Positions 38,846 through 48,723 of a DNA stretch of 64,000 bases are shown piece after piece. A model generated the notes under the pieces. The model saw only the letters and a program-made list of their open reading frames with translations, was not told the DNA's origin and made no database searches. The position numbers and the translations under genes were made by a program. This DNA comes from Bacillus amyloliquefaciens DSM 7 = ATCC 23350 (GTDB lineage Bacteria > Bacillota > Bacilli > Bacillales > Bacillaceae). The stretch's first letter is position 1. Every line of letters begins with the position of its first letter. The DNA is taken from NCBI RefSeq assembly GCF_000196735.1, contig NC_014551.1, positions 1,669,001 through 1,733,000 on the forward strand, read 5' to 3'.

Positions 38846-39924
38846 TGAGACTCAGACTGAATCTGCAATTCTTTGCCGGTGAAAAAACGGAAAAAGCCAC
38901 CCCGAAAAAACGGAAGGATACAAGAAAGAAAGGACAGGTCGCGAAAAGTACGGATGTAAATACAGCCGTTTCTTTACTGATTATCTTTCTTTCGCTGATC
39001 GCGCTCGGACCTTATATGCGGGACAGGCTGCTGTCCTTTATTAAAACGTTTTATACGAAATCGATAGCATTAGAATTGTCTGAATCTAACGTGCATGAGC
39101 TTTTCGTGGATACAGTGAAAGATATCAGCCTCATCCTTGCGCCGATTATGCTGGTCGCACTTTTGGCAGGAATCGTGTCCAATTACATGCAGGTCGGTTT
39201 TCTGTTTTCCGCGGAAGTCCTCAAGCCTGACCTGAACAAGCTCAGTCCCTTGAAAGGATTTAAGCGGATTTACAGCATGAGGGCGATAGTTGAACTGGTC
39301 AAATCGATTTTGAAGATTACCGTGGTCGGTTTTGCCGCTTTTATGGTGCTCTGGCTGCATTATGGCGATATTCTCCGCCTTCCGCTTTTAACGCCTGCGG
39401 AAGTGCTCACTTTCGTTTCTAAACTCACTCTTTGGATGGGGCTTGCGGGCTCGGGGGCTTTAATGCTGCTGGCCGGGCTTGATTACTTATACCAGCGTTT
39501 TGACTATGAGAAAAATATCAGAATGTCAAAGCAGGATATAAAAGATGAATATAAAAAATCGGAGGGTGATCCGATTATCAAGTCCAAAATTAAGCAGAAG
39601 CAGCGGGAAATGGCAATGAGGCGAATGATGCAGGAAGTGCCGAAAGCCGACGTCATCATTACCAACCCGACCCACTATGCGATTGCTTTAAAATATGATG
39701 AAAAGAAAATGGACGCCCCCTACATTGTTGCTAAAGGGGTCGATCATCTCGCATTAAAAATCAGGCAGATCGCCAAAGAGCACGATGTCATGACGATAGA
39801 AAACAGGCCGCTCGCGCGTGCGTTATATGATCAGGTTGACATTGACCAGGCCGTGCCGGAAGAGTTTTTCAAAGTCATTGCGGAAATTTTGGCTTATGTA
39901 TATAAAACGAAACAAAAAGTATAG
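38842..39924 (+). CDS. flhB: Flagellar export switch protein FlhB
   Basis: A 360-residue protein with four transmembrane segments (roughly 35-205) and a cytoplasmic C-terminal domain. The autocleavage site NPTH is at residues 275-278; cleavage between N275 and P276 lets FliK switch export from hook to filament proteins. N terminus: KTEKATPKKRKDTRKKGQVA. The C-terminal domain is clearly related to the stand-alone YlqH encoded at 12391-12672. Confidence 0.97.
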   Translation: MMRLRLNLQFFAGEKTEKATPKKRKDTRKKGQVAKSTDVNTAVSLLIIFLSLIALGPYMRDRLLSFIKTFYTKSIALELSESNVHELFVDTVKDISLILAPIMLVALLAGIVSNYMQVGFLFSAEVLKPDLNKLSPLKGFKRIYSMRAIVELVKSILKITVVGFAAFMVLWLHYGDILRLPLLTPAEVLTFVSKLTLWMGLAGSGALMLLAGLDYLYQRFDYEKNIRMSKQDIKDEYKKSEGDPIIKSKIKQKQREMAMRRMMQEVPKADVIITNPTHYAIALKYDEKKMDAPYIVAKGVDHLALKIRQIAKEHDVMTIENRPLARALYDQVDIDQAVPEEFFKVIAEILAYVYKTKQKV

Positions 39925-39957
39925 TGAATTTCAGATTCAAAAGGAGAGAAAAACAGC

Positions 39958-41991
39958 ATGTCAACAAGAGATTTATCGGTTTTAATAAGTGTTGTCCTCA
40001 TTGTGGCAATGCTGGTGATTCCATTCCCTCCATGGTTGTTAAGTATTTTGATCATCATTAATATCTCTCTTGCGTTGATCGTGCTTCTCACCACAATGAA
40101 TATGCAAGAACCGCTGCAATTCTCGATCTTCCCGTCATTGCTGCTGTTATTGACGCTTTTTCGCCTTGCGCTCAATGTGTCGACGACACGTTCGATTCTT
40201 TCTCATGGAGAAGGGGGAAAGGTTGTTGAGACATTCGGGAATTTCGTTGTCGGCGGAAATGTGCTGGTAGGGCTTGTTGTCTTCATTATCTTGATTATTA
40301 TTCAGTTTATCGTCATTACAAAAGGCGCCGAGAGGGTATCGGAAGTCGCGGCGAGATTTACGCTCGATGCGATGCCCGGAAAACAAATGAGTATTGACGC
40401 GGATTTAAACGCCGGCATGATTACGGAGCAGGACGCAAAGCACAGACGTGAAAAAGTCGCCCGGGAAGCGGATTTTTACGGTGCCATGGACGGTGCGAGC
40501 AAATTCGTCAAAGGGGATGCCATCGCGGGTATCATCATCGTGATGATCAATATTATTTTCGGGATCGTAATCGGCATGCTGCAGCAGGGGATGAGCATAC
40601 AAGAAGCTGCTTCTCACTTTACAATGCTGACGGTCGGTGACGGTATCGTTTCTCAAATGCCGGCCTTGCTCATTTCTACGGTTACGGGGATTGTCGTGAC
40701 GAGAGCGGCATCTGAAGGAAACCTCGGTCATGATATTACAGGCCAGCTGTTCGCTTATCCGAAGCTCTTGTATGTAGCCGCGGGAACTGTTCTTTTGCTT
40801 GGTCTTCTTACACCGATCGGCATTCTGCTGACGGGGCCGATTGCCGGCCTGCTTGCATTCGGCGCCTACACGCTGTCCAAAACGGATAAGCCGAGCGAAG
40901 AAGAGGAAGAAATTCTTGAAGAAGAGGCTCAGGCGGATGAACTGAAAAGCCCGGAAAGCGTTGTACAGCTTCTACATATTGATCCGATTGAATTTGAGTT
41001 CGGATACGGGCTTGTGCCGCTTGCAGACGCAGGGCAGGGCGGTGATCTTCTTGACCGCATCGTCATGATCAGACGTCAGCTTGCGCTTGAATTGGGGCTT
41101 GTCATTCCGGTTGTGCGCATCAGAGATAACATCGCGCTTCAGCCGAATGAATACAGATTGAAAATTAAAGGCAACGAAGTCGCTAAAGGAGAGCTTCTGC
41201 TTGATCATTACTTAGCGATGTCGCCTACGCCTGAAGATGATGTCATTGAAGGAATTGAAACGATTGAGCCGTCGTTCGGACTGCCCGCAAAATGGATCAG
41301 TGAAGCAGCGAAGGATGAAGCGGACATGCTGGGGTATACCGTTGTTGATCCGGCGTCTGTCGTATCCACGCATATTACAGAAAAGATTAAGCAGCATGCC
41401 CATGAACTGGTCGGCAGACAGGAAACAAAGCAGCTGATCGATCATCTGAAGGAAAATTATCCTGTGCTTGTTGAGGAAGTCACGCCAAACCCTCTTTCTG
41501 TCGGCGATATTCAAAAGGTGCTTGCCAAATTGCTGAGAGAAAAAGTTTCAATCAGAAACTTGGTGACCATTTTTGAAACACTTGCCGATTACGGAAGATT
41601 AACAACAGATTCAGACCTTTTGACAGAATACGCGAGACAGTCGCTTGCCAAACAAATCACGGCTCAATATGCGAGAGAGCATGAAACGCTAAAAGTCATG
41701 ACATGCTCAGGCCGGGTGGAAAAAGCAATTGCAGACGGGGTTCAGCAGACTGAACAAGGCAATTACTTGTCGCTCGATCCCGAGGTTTCAGACAGTATCA
41801 TCCGTTCTGTCGCTAAAGAGGCCGAGCAGCTTTCCATCCGGCAGGAGACGGCAATTCTTCTTTGCTCGCCCGCTGTCAGAATGTATGTAAAACAGCTGTT
41901 AGAACGCTATTTCCCTGATCTGCCGGTTCTTTCTTATAATGAGCTGGAAGCAAACGTTGAAGTACAGAGCATTGGAGTGGTGGATATTTAA
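39958..41991 (+). CDS. flhA: Flagellar export gate protein FlhA
   Basis: A 677-residue export gate. Eight transmembrane segments in the first 310 residues surround the conserved FHIPEP loop region (AARFTLDAMPGKQMSIDADL). The cytoplasmic domain (330-677) docks chaperone-substrate complexes and SpoIIIAH-like partners. Its stop overlaps the flhF start by one base. Confidence 0.97.
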   Translation: MSTRDLSVLISVVLIVAMLVIPFPPWLLSILIIINISLALIVLLTTMNMQEPLQFSIFPSLLLLLTLFRLALNVSTTRSILSHGEGGKVVETFGNFVVGGNVLVGLVVFIILIIIQFIVITKGAERVSEVAARFTLDAMPGKQMSIDADLNAGMITEQDAKHRREKVAREADFYGAMDGASKFVKGDAIAGIIIVMINIIFGIVIGMLQQGMSIQEAASHFTMLTVGDGIVSQMPALLISTVTGIVVTRAASEGNLGHDITGQLFAYPKLLYVAAGTVLLLGLLTPIGILLTGPIAGLLAFGAYTLSKTDKPSEEEEEILEEEAQADELKSPESVVQLLHIDPIEFEFGYGLVPLADAGQGGDLLDRIVMIRRQLALELGLVIPVVRIRDNIALQPNEYRLKIKGNEVAKGELLLDHYLAMSPTPEDDVIEGIETIEPSFGLPAKWISEAAKDEADMLGYTVVDPASVVSTHITEKIKQHAHELVGRQETKQLIDHLKENYPVLVEEVTPNPLSVGDIQKVLAKLLREKVSIRNLVTIFETLADYGRLTTDSDLLTEYARQSLAKQITAQYAREHETLKVMTCSGRVEKAIADGVQQTEQGNYLSLDPEVSDSIIRSVAKEAEQLSIRQETAILLCSPAVRMYVKQLLERYFPDLPVLSYNELEANVEVQSIGVVDI

Positions 41992-43082
41992 TGAAGATAA
42001 AAAAATTTACAGCCGCTTCAATGCAGGATGCCGCGAAGCAAATCAAAAAGGAACTCGGTAACGATGCCGTTATTTTACATTCAAAACAAGTAAAGAAACG
42101 AAAATGGCTGGGGCTGCGGTCACAGCAAGCCGTTGAAGTGATAGCCGTTTTAGATCGTGACGTCAGGGAAGCGAGAAAAACTCCGCCTGCTGCCGGTGAA
42201 GAAATGAAAAAGACGGAAAAGGCGGAGAAAGCTGAGCCCGTTCAGCCGCCGCGTCTTTCTGATCACAGTACTTCAGACGATCTGGCACATTACAAAGAGG
42301 TGCTCCCTGAACCATTAAAAAAAGCCGAGAGACTATTGAAGCAAGCCGGGCTTCCTGATCATACGCAAAACGCCGTGCTGAGTGAATTGCTCCGTTCTTC
42401 AATTGCTTCCGGCGATTTAACTGATGAAAATGTCAACTCGAAACTGCAGGATTTGTTAGTGAAAAAACTCCCTTCAGCAGACAGGTGGCAGGAAGGAATT
42501 CAATCAAAATATGTCGTGCTTTTCGGTTCAACCGGAGCCGGCAAAACGACTACACTTGCAAAACTCGCAGCCTCATCAATGCTGACAGAGCATAAAAAAA
42601 TTGCATTTATGACGACGGATACGTACCGTATTGCCGCGGTTGAACAGCTGAAGACGTATGCTGAGCTGCTTCAGGCTCCTCTTGAAGTATGTTATTCAAA
42701 AGAAGAATGTCTGAAGGCGCAGGAAAAATTCGCTGAATATGACCATGTTTTCATTGATACAGCCGGAAGAAATTTCAAAGAAGAGCAGTATATTACGGAA
42801 TTACAAGAGATGATTCCGTTTGACTCAGGTTTACAATCCTTTCTCGTATTATCGGCATCTGCAAAATATGAAGATATGAAACAGGTGCTGAAACAGTTTT
42901 CCGGTGTGCCGGTCAATCAATTCATTTTTACGAAAGCGGATGAAACCGCCTCGCTCGGTTCCGTGTTTCAACTGCTGTCGGAATCAAGAATCGGCGCGGC
43001 CTATCTGACAAATGGACAGGATGTGCCTGAAGACATCCTTTCGGTTTCACCAAAAGAGTTTGTAAGGATGCTTTTGACATGA
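41991..43082 (+). CDS. flhF: SRP-type GTPase FlhF
   Basis: Third SRP-family GTPase, after FtsY and Ffh; controls flagellar number and placement. It has 363 residues: a B domain (1-115, with [20 protein letters not shown] and a Pro/Glu-rich linker) and an NG domain with [15 protein letters not shown] (about 181), [16 protein letters not shown] and [14 protein letters not shown]. FlhF dimerises and is activated by FlhG. The ATGA junction couples it to flhG. Confidence 0.96.
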   Translation: MKIKKFTAASMQDAAKQIKKELGNDAVILHSKQVKKRKWLGLRSQQAVEVIAVLDRDVREARKTPPAAGEEMKKTEKAEKAEPVQPPRLSDHSTSDDLAHYKEVLPEPLKKAERLLKQAGLPDHTQNAVLSELLRSSIASGDLTDENVNSKLQDLLVKKLPSADRWQEGIQSKYVVLFGSTGAGKTTTLAKLAASSMLTEHKKIAFMTTDTYRIAAVEQLKTYAELLQAPLEVCYSKEECLKAQEKFAEYDHVFIDTAGRNFKEEQYITELQEMIPFDSGLQSFLVLSASAKYEDMKQVLKQFSGVPVNQFIFTKADETASLGSVFQLLSESRIGAAYLTNGQDVPEDILSVSPKEFVRMLLT

Positions 43083-43972
43083 AACCCGATCAGGCAGAGT
43101 CATTAAGAAGGAAAATGAGGCAGCGGCAATTGATCAAGCCGGAGCTTTATGAAAAAAAAGCGAAGACATTGGCCGTCATCAGCGGTAAAGGCGGCGTCGG
43201 AAAATCTAATTTAACATTAAACATGGCAGTTGCCCTGCAGGAAAAAGGGAAAAAAGCACTCATCATTGATCTTGACATCGGAATGGGCAACATTGATGTG
43301 CTGATCGGCGCTGCTTCTTCCCGCACCATTATTGATGTGATGGAGAATCGGTATGCGCTCGCTCATTCACTGTCCTCCGGTCCGAAAGGCCTTCGCTACA
43401 TATCCGGAGGAACAGGGCTTGAGGCGATTTATCAAGCTGACAGAGAGAAGTGGTCGGCTTTTATGAACGGTCTTTCCGCTGTATTAAGCGATTTTGATTA
43501 CGTCCTGTTTGATATGGGAGCGGGACTTTCAAAAGAACAGCTGCCGTTTATTTTATCGGCGGAAGATATTCTCGCCGTGACAACGCCTGAGCCGACGGCA
43601 ATTATGGATGCCTACAGCGCGATCAAACATCTCTTTCTCGCGGATGAGCGGCTGACCGTAAATATTGCCGTCAATCGCGCCCGCGCCCAAAAACATGCGC
43701 TGGACACGTACACCCGCCTTTCTCACGCGATTCATACGTTTTTAGGCGCGGAGGTGCGTTTCGCCGGCTCCATACCCGATGATCCGCTAGTAAGTCAAGC
43801 TGTCATTGACCAGGTGCCTTTTTTAATAAAAAGTCCTCAAGCAAAAGCCAGCAGGTCCGTCCGTCTTTTGACGGATGTCTTGTTTCAAACGGAAGAAAAC
43901 AAACCAAGAGAAGAGAAACCGGCATTTATTGAGAGATTATCTTCTTTTTTAATGAGGAGGACTTTACAGTGA
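43079..43972 (+). CDS. flhG: MinD-like ATPase FlhG (YlxH)
   Basis: A 297-residue MinD/ParA-type ATPase. The N-terminal region (1-20, [13 protein letters not shown]) is the FlhF-activating peptide. Deviant Walker A is [20 protein letters not shown], Walker A' [15 protein letters not shown] and Walker B-like [10 protein letters not shown]. The C-terminal amphipathic helix ([15 protein letters not shown]) is likely the membrane anchor. Coupled on both sides by four-base overlaps. Confidence 0.95.
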   Translation: MKPDQAESLRRKMRQRQLIKPELYEKKAKTLAVISGKGGVGKSNLTLNMAVALQEKGKKALIIDLDIGMGNIDVLIGAASSRTIIDVMENRYALAHSLSSGPKGLRYISGGTGLEAIYQADREKWSAFMNGLSAVLSDFDYVLFDMGAGLSKEQLPFILSAEDILAVTTPEPTAIMDAYSAIKHLFLADERLTVNIAVNRARAQKHALDTYTRLSHAIHTFLGAEVRFAGSIPDDPLVSQAVIDQVPFLIKSPQAKASRSVRLLTDVLFQTEENKPREEKPAFIERLSSFLMRRTLQ

Positions 43973-45018
43973 TTCGTGTGCTTGTCGTTGATGACTCAGC
44001 TTTTATGAGAAAGATGATTACCGATTTTCTGGCTGCGGAAGGGCAGATAGAAGTCATCGGGACAGCCAGAAACGGAGAAGAGGCGCTGAAAAAAATAGAG
44101 CTTCTTAAGCCGGATGTTGTCACGCTTGATATTGAAATGCCGGTCATGAACGGAACGGATACATTGCGGAAAATCATCAGCATATATAAACTTCCCGTAA
44201 TCATGGTATCGAGCCAGACGCAGCAAGGAAAAGACCGGACGATCAACTGTTTGGAAATGGGCGCTTTTGATTTTATCACCAAGCCTTCCGGAGCGATTTC
44301 ACTTGATCTTTATAAAATTAAAGAACAGCTGATTGAAAGGGTGATTGCCGCCGGACTGTCCCGCGCAAAAAAAACTGAGGCGGCAGTAAAAGAGCCTCTC
44401 ACCCCGGAACGTCCGGCTGCGGCGGGATTTGAAAGGCCGAAAGCAAAATCCGCTAAGCAGGCCGTATTCATTGCGACTTCTACAGGCGGACCGCGGGCTC
44501 TGCAAAAGGTGATTCCGAAGCTGCCGAAGGATTTAAAAGCGCCTGTATTTGTCGTGCAGCACATGCCTGAAGGCTTTACCGCTTCACTTGCAGACAGGCT
44601 GAACCATTTGTCGGACATTCAGGTGAAGGAAGCGGAAAACGGTGAAGAGGCTAAAGACGGATGGGTGTACATCGCGCCCGGCGGAAAGAATATGACGGTT
44701 GCAGAGGACGGCGGAAGACTCCGCATCATTCTAGACGTTCATGATACGGAAAGCCGGCATAAACCGTCAGCCGATTATTTGTTTCGTTCGGCAAGCCGAT
44801 TGTCCGATTATGAAAAGGTAGCCGTCATTATGACCGGTATGGGCAGTGACGGAACCGAAGGCGTCAAAGAAATGCTCAGAACAGGCGGCGTAAAAACGAT
44901 TGCGGAATCCGACGAATCCTGTGTTGTGTTCGGAATGCCGAAGTCAGCGATCAAAGGGGCCTCATTCATGAGATTAAACATGTGGAAGAAATCGCGGCAT
45001 CCATCACCGGATGTGTGA
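43969..45018 (+). CDS. cheB: Chemotaxis methylesterase CheB, apparent frameshift at C terminus
   Basis: Response-regulator methylesterase that demethylates receptors. GTG start. The receiver domain (1-120, D54 in [12 protein letters not shown]) and methylesterase domain are intact up to residue 329, including S171 (ATSTGG), H198 (VVQHMPEG) and D294 (GMGSDGTEG). Then the frame leaves the normal ending: after PKSAIKG it reads [19 protein letters not shown], whereas the +1 frame gives [18 protein letters not shown], the expected last helix, ending at 45035. A single missing base near the G4 run at 44956-44959 (aaaggggcctc; expected aaagcgggcctc) explains it. Product is 349 instead of 355 residues. 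Confidence 0.93.
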   Translation: MIRVLVVDDSAFMRKMITDFLAAEGQIEVIGTARNGEEALKKIELLKPDVVTLDIEMPVMNGTDTLRKIISIYKLPVIMVSSQTQQGKDRTINCLEMGAFDFITKPSGAISLDLYKIKEQLIERVIAAGLSRAKKTEAAVKEPLTPERPAAAGFERPKAKSAKQAVFIATSTGGPRALQKVIPKLPKDLKAPVFVVQHMPEGFTASLADRLNHLSDIQVKEAENGEEAKDGWVYIAPGGKNMTVAEDGGRLRIILDVHDTESRHKPSADYLFRSASRLSDYEKVAVIMTGMGSDGTEGVKEMLRTGGVKTIAESDESCVVFGMPKSAIKGASFMRLNMWKKSRHPSPDV

Positions 45019-45040
45019 AAAAAGAGAGGGTGTGAATCAA

Positions 45041-47059
45041 TTGGATATGAATCAATATTTAGATGTCTTTATTGATGAAAGTAAAGAGCACTTACAGACA
45101 TGTAACGAAAAGCTGCTGCTGTTGGAAAAAGATCCGTCAGACCTTCAGATTGTGCATGACATCTTCAGAGCCGCCCATACGCTGAAAGGCATGAGCGCAA
45201 CGATGGGATATACAGATCTGGCGCATTTAACCCACCTGATGGAAAATGTGCTGGACGCAATCCGCAACGGAGAAATGCCGGTTACATCAGACTGGCTGGA
45301 TGTGCTGTTTGAAGCGCTTGATCATCTTGAAGAGATGGTGCAGTCCATTATTGACGGAGGAGACGGCAAGCGCGACATTTCTGAAGTGAGCGCGAAGCTC
45401 GACGTAAACGCGGTGCATGAGACTGCCGCTTCAGCTGAAACGGCAGAGCCGCCGGGCTCAACGCAACAGGCTTCAGCTGAATGGAATTATGATGAGTTCG
45501 AACGGACTGTCATTGAAGAGGCAGAAGAGCAGGGGTTCAGCCGCTATGAAATAACGGTTTCCCTGAATGAAAACTGCATGCTCAAAGCCGTCCGCGTGTA
45601 TATGATCTTTGAAAAGCTGAATGAAGCCGGTGAAGTCGCAAAAACGATACCTGCCGCGGAAGTGCTTGAGACGGAAGATTTCGGAACGGATTTTCAGGTG
45701 TGTTTCCTGACGAAGCAGCCTGCTGAAGAAATTAAAGAGCTTATCAGCGGCATTTCAGAAGTGGAGAAGGTCGAGCTTTCTGTCGGCGCGCCGTTAAAAA
45801 CGGCTGAAAAACCGCAAGCGCCTGAACCGGTGAAAGAAGTTCCGGCTAAAACAGCCGAGAAACAGCCAAAGCCGCAAGCGAAAGCGGAAGAACAGCCGAA
45901 GCACCACAGCGGATCGAAAACGATTCGTGTCAACATTGAGAGACTGGATTCTTCGATGAACCTTTTTGAAGAACTTGTCATTGACCGCGGACGCCTTGAG
46001 CAGATCGCCAAAGAGCTTGATCACAATGAACTGACTGAAACCGTTGAACGCCTGACAAGAATCTCCGGGGACCTTCAGTCTATTATTCTTAATATGCGGA
46101 TGGTGCCGGTAGAAACCGTCTTTAACCGTTTCCCGAGAATGATCCGCCAGCTTCAAAAGGAATTAAACAAGAAAATTGAATTGTCCATCATCGGTGCTGA
46201 AACGGAGCTGGACCGCACGGTGATTGATGAAATCGGCGATCCGCTTGTCCATTTAATCAGAAACAGCATCGATCACGGCATTGAATCACCTGAAGTGCGG
46301 GTGAATAAAGGAAAACCGGAATCAGGTCATGTCGTGCTTAAACCGTATCACAGCGGGAACCATGTCTTTATTGAGGTTGAAGATGACGGGGCAGGCCTGA
46401 ACAGAAAGAAAATTCTTGAAAAAGCGCTTGAACGGAACGTAATCACTGAACGTGATGCTGAAACGCTTGAAGATAATGAGATTTACGAGCTTATTTTTGC
46501 ACCGGGCTTTTCGACTGCCGATCAAATTTCTGACATTTCAGGGCGGGGTGTCGGCCTGGATGTTGTGAAAAATAAACTCGAGTCCCTCGGCGGCTCTGTC
46601 AGTGTCAAATCCGCGGAAGGCCAAGGTTCTCTTTTCAGTATTCAGCTTCCGCTGACACTTTCAATTATATCCGTCCTTCTCATTAAACTTGAAGAAGAGA
46701 CTTTTGCGATTCCGATTTCTTCTATTATAGAGACTGCTGTGATTGATAAGAAAGATATCCTGCAGACGCATGACAGAGAAGTGATTGATTTCAGAGGGCA
46801 GATCGTCCCGATCGTCTATCTGAAAAAAGAATTCGGCATTACGGATTCAAAACAGGATGCGGATCAGTTCCATGTGATCGTCGTGAAAAAGGGCGATAAA
46901 TCTACTGCTTTTGTCGTGGACTCTTTTATCGGCCAGCAGGAAGTCGTACTGAAATCACTCGGTGACTATTTAACGAACGTCTTTGCGATTTCCGGCGCTA
47001 CGATTCTTGGAAACGGAGAAGTGGCGCTGATTATTGATTGCAATGCGCTGATCTACTAA
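45041..47059 (+). CDS. cheA: Chemotaxis histidine kinase CheA
   Basis: A 672-residue sensor kinase from TTG 45041 (MDMNQYLDVFIDESKEHLQ), with gagagggtg 8 bases upstream; the start at 45011 lies within the end of cheB. P1 HPt phospho-acceptor H46 (FRAAHTLKG); P2 CheY/CheB-binding domain (about 155-265); Ala/Lys/Pro linker; P3 dimerisation; P4 HATPase with N box HLIRNSIDHGIE, VEDDGAGLNR and GRGVGLDVV; P5 CheW-like regulatory domain at the C terminus. Confidence 0.97.
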   Translation: MDMNQYLDVFIDESKEHLQTCNEKLLLLEKDPSDLQIVHDIFRAAHTLKGMSATMGYTDLAHLTHLMENVLDAIRNGEMPVTSDWLDVLFEALDHLEEMVQSIIDGGDGKRDISEVSAKLDVNAVHETAASAETAEPPGSTQQASAEWNYDEFERTVIEEAEEQGFSRYEITVSLNENCMLKAVRVYMIFEKLNEAGEVAKTIPAAEVLETEDFGTDFQVCFLTKQPAEEIKELISGISEVEKVELSVGAPLKTAEKPQAPEPVKEVPAKTAEKQPKPQAKAEEQPKHHSGSKTIRVNIERLDSSMNLFEELVIDRGRLEQIAKELDHNELTETVERLTRISGDLQSIILNMRMVPVETVFNRFPRMIRQLQKELNKKIELSIIGAETELDRTVIDEIGDPLVHLIRNSIDHGIESPEVRVNKGKPESGHVVLKPYHSGNHVFIEVEDDGAGLNRKKILEKALERNVITERDAETLEDNEIYELIFAPGFSTADQISDISGRGVGLDVVKNKLESLGGSVSVKSAEGQGSLFSIQLPLTLSIISVLLIKLEEETFAIPISSIIETAVIDKKDILQTHDREVIDFRGQIVPIVYLKKEFGITDSKQDADQFHVIVVKKGDKSTAFVVDSFIGQQEVVLKSLGDYLTNVFAISGATILGNGEVALIIDCNALIY

Positions 47060-47081
47060 AACGACATGAGGAGGTGCCCGC

Positions 47082-47555
47082 ATGACTGCTGAAATCAAAA
47101 CAGGTGAAAAAATGATTGTGTTTATGATAAACGGAAAAGAATACGCTATTTCAGTTTCCCAGGTAAAATCAATTGAAAAGTGGCAAAAACCGACGAGAGT
47201 CCCTGGAGTGGAATCTTATATCCGCGGTGTTATCAACCTGCGCGGGGTGATTACGCCGGTTCTTGATTTAAGAAAACGTCTGAATCAGCCTGAACAGGAC
47301 ATTACAGAAGAGACACGGATAATAATCATTTCTTACCGTGACGCCGATGTCGGCTGGGTCGTGGATGAGGCCAATGACGTCATCACCGTGCATGAAAATG
47401 AAATTGAATCCGCGCCAGAAAGCCAGACAAAGGAAGCGGATGTGTGGATTAAACAGATCGTAAAGCAAGATAACAGGCTCCTCAATATTATCGATGCGCA
47501 TGCGGTGCTGGATAAAGGTGCTTCGGCATCTGCGTCCGGAGAACCGAATGCTTAA
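47082..47555 (+). CDS. cheW: Chemotaxis coupling protein CheW
   Basis: SH3-like adaptor coupling receptors to CheA, 157 residues. It contains VSQVKSIEKWQKPTRVPGVE and YIRGVINLRGVITPVLDLRK, the family core. Strong SD gaggaggtg. Confidence 0.97.
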   Translation: MTAEIKTGEKMIVFMINGKEYAISVSQVKSIEKWQKPTRVPGVESYIRGVINLRGVITPVLDLRKRLNQPEQDITEETRIIIISYRDADVGWVVDEANDVITVHENEIESAPESQTKEADVWIKQIVKQDNRLLNIIDAHAVLDKGASASASGEPNA

Positions 47556-47570
47556 AGGGGATAAGACAAC

Positions 47571-48200
47571 ATGAGTAAGTTTGAAGCGATCAAAGAAGAG
47601 CAGATGGATATTTTGCGGGAAGTCGGAAATATCGGGGCTGGTCATTCAGCTTCTGCCATGGCTCAGCTGCTGAACAGAAAGATTGATATGGAAGTGCCGT
47701 TTGCGACTTTATTGACATTTGATGAGCTTGCTGATTTTTTCGGCGGTGCCGAAACGCCGGTCGCCAGTATCTTTTTAAGAATGGAAGGCGACATGACCGG
47801 TTCTATCTTTCTCATCATGCCTTTTCATCAAGCGGAACAGTTTATCAGAGAGCTGATCGGAAATCCGAATTTTGATATTGACCAGTTGGGCGAAGATCAT
47901 TTGAGTTCTTCTGCTTTACATGAGTTCGGCAATATTTTAGCAGGTTCCTATTTAACGGCATTGGCTGATTTGACGAAGCTTGAGATTTACCCGAGCGTGC
48001 CGGAAATCTCGCTTGATATGTTCGGCGCGGTTATCAGCGAAGGACTGATGGAGCTCAGCCAAGTCGGAGAACATGCCATTGTCGTGGATACTTCTATTTT
48101 TGACCAGGGCAGCCGGCAGGAGCTCAAAGCCCATATGTTTATGCTCCCGGACTATGATTCTTTTGAAAAGCTCTTCGTCTCATTGGGTGCGGCTTTATGA
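47571..48200 (+). CDS. cheC: CheY-P phosphatase CheC
   Basis: A 209-residue CheY-P phosphatase and partner of CheD. Two active-site half-motifs are visible: ILREVGNIGAGHSASAMAQL (residues 14-33) and SSSALHEFGNILAGSYLTAL (about 108-127). It is a paralogue of the FliY middle domain and of FliM. It overlaps cheD by four bases. Confidence 0.96.
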   Translation: MSKFEAIKEEQMDILREVGNIGAGHSASAMAQLLNRKIDMEVPFATLLTFDELADFFGGAETPVASIFLRMEGDMTGSIFLIMPFHQAEQFIRELIGNPNFDIDQLGEDHLSSSALHEFGNILAGSYLTALADLTKLEIYPSVPEISLDMFGAVISEGLMELSQVGEHAIVVDTSIFDQGSRQELKAHMFMLPDYDSFEKLFVSLGAAL

Positions 48201-48697
48201 GCCGTGCGGAAGCCGCAGTCGTTAAAGTGGGGATTGCGGATGTTCAAGTCGCGCGTTACCCGGATAAAATCCGGACTTCGGGACTCGGTTCATGTGTGGG
48301 GCTGGTTTTATACGATAAAGACAAACAAACGGCAGGACTTGTTCACGTCATGCTGCCGGACTCCGGTTTATCGAAAACGGCGGAGCTTAACCGTGCAAAA
48401 TACGCAGACACGGCCGTTAAGACGACGATTGACATGCTTTTGAAAGCCGGATGCCGCAAGTTTGCCCTGAAAGCAAAACTCGCCGGGGGAGCGGAGATGT
48501 TTAAGTTCAAAATGACAAACGATCTGATGAAAATCGGCCCAAGGAACGTAGCGGCCATCAAAGAGCAGCTTTCAATGTATAACATCCCGGTCATCAGTGA
48601 AGATACCGGCGGCTCAAGCGGCCGGACGATTGAATTTGAGCCAAAGTCCTGCATGCTGCACATCCGAACTGTTAAACAAGGTGAAACAACGATTTAA
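48197..48697 (+). CDS. cheD: Chemoreceptor glutamine deamidase CheD
   Basis: A 166-residue receptor-modifying deamidase and CheC activator. The catalytic Cys is in RTSGLGSCVGLVLYD, His in LVHVMLPDS, and Thr in VISEDTGGSSGRTIEFE. It forms the CheC-CheD-CheY-P adaptation feedback characteristic of Bacillus. Confidence 0.96.
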   Translation: MSRAEAAVVKVGIADVQVARYPDKIRTSGLGSCVGLVLYDKDKQTAGLVHVMLPDSGLSKTAELNRAKYADTAVKTTIDMLLKAGCRKFALKAKLAGGAEMFKFKMTNDLMKIGPRNVAAIKEQLSMYNIPVISEDTGGSSGRTIEFEPKSCMLHIRTVKQGETTI

Positions 48698-48723
48698 TAA
48701 AGGTATGAGGTAGGGGGATAACG

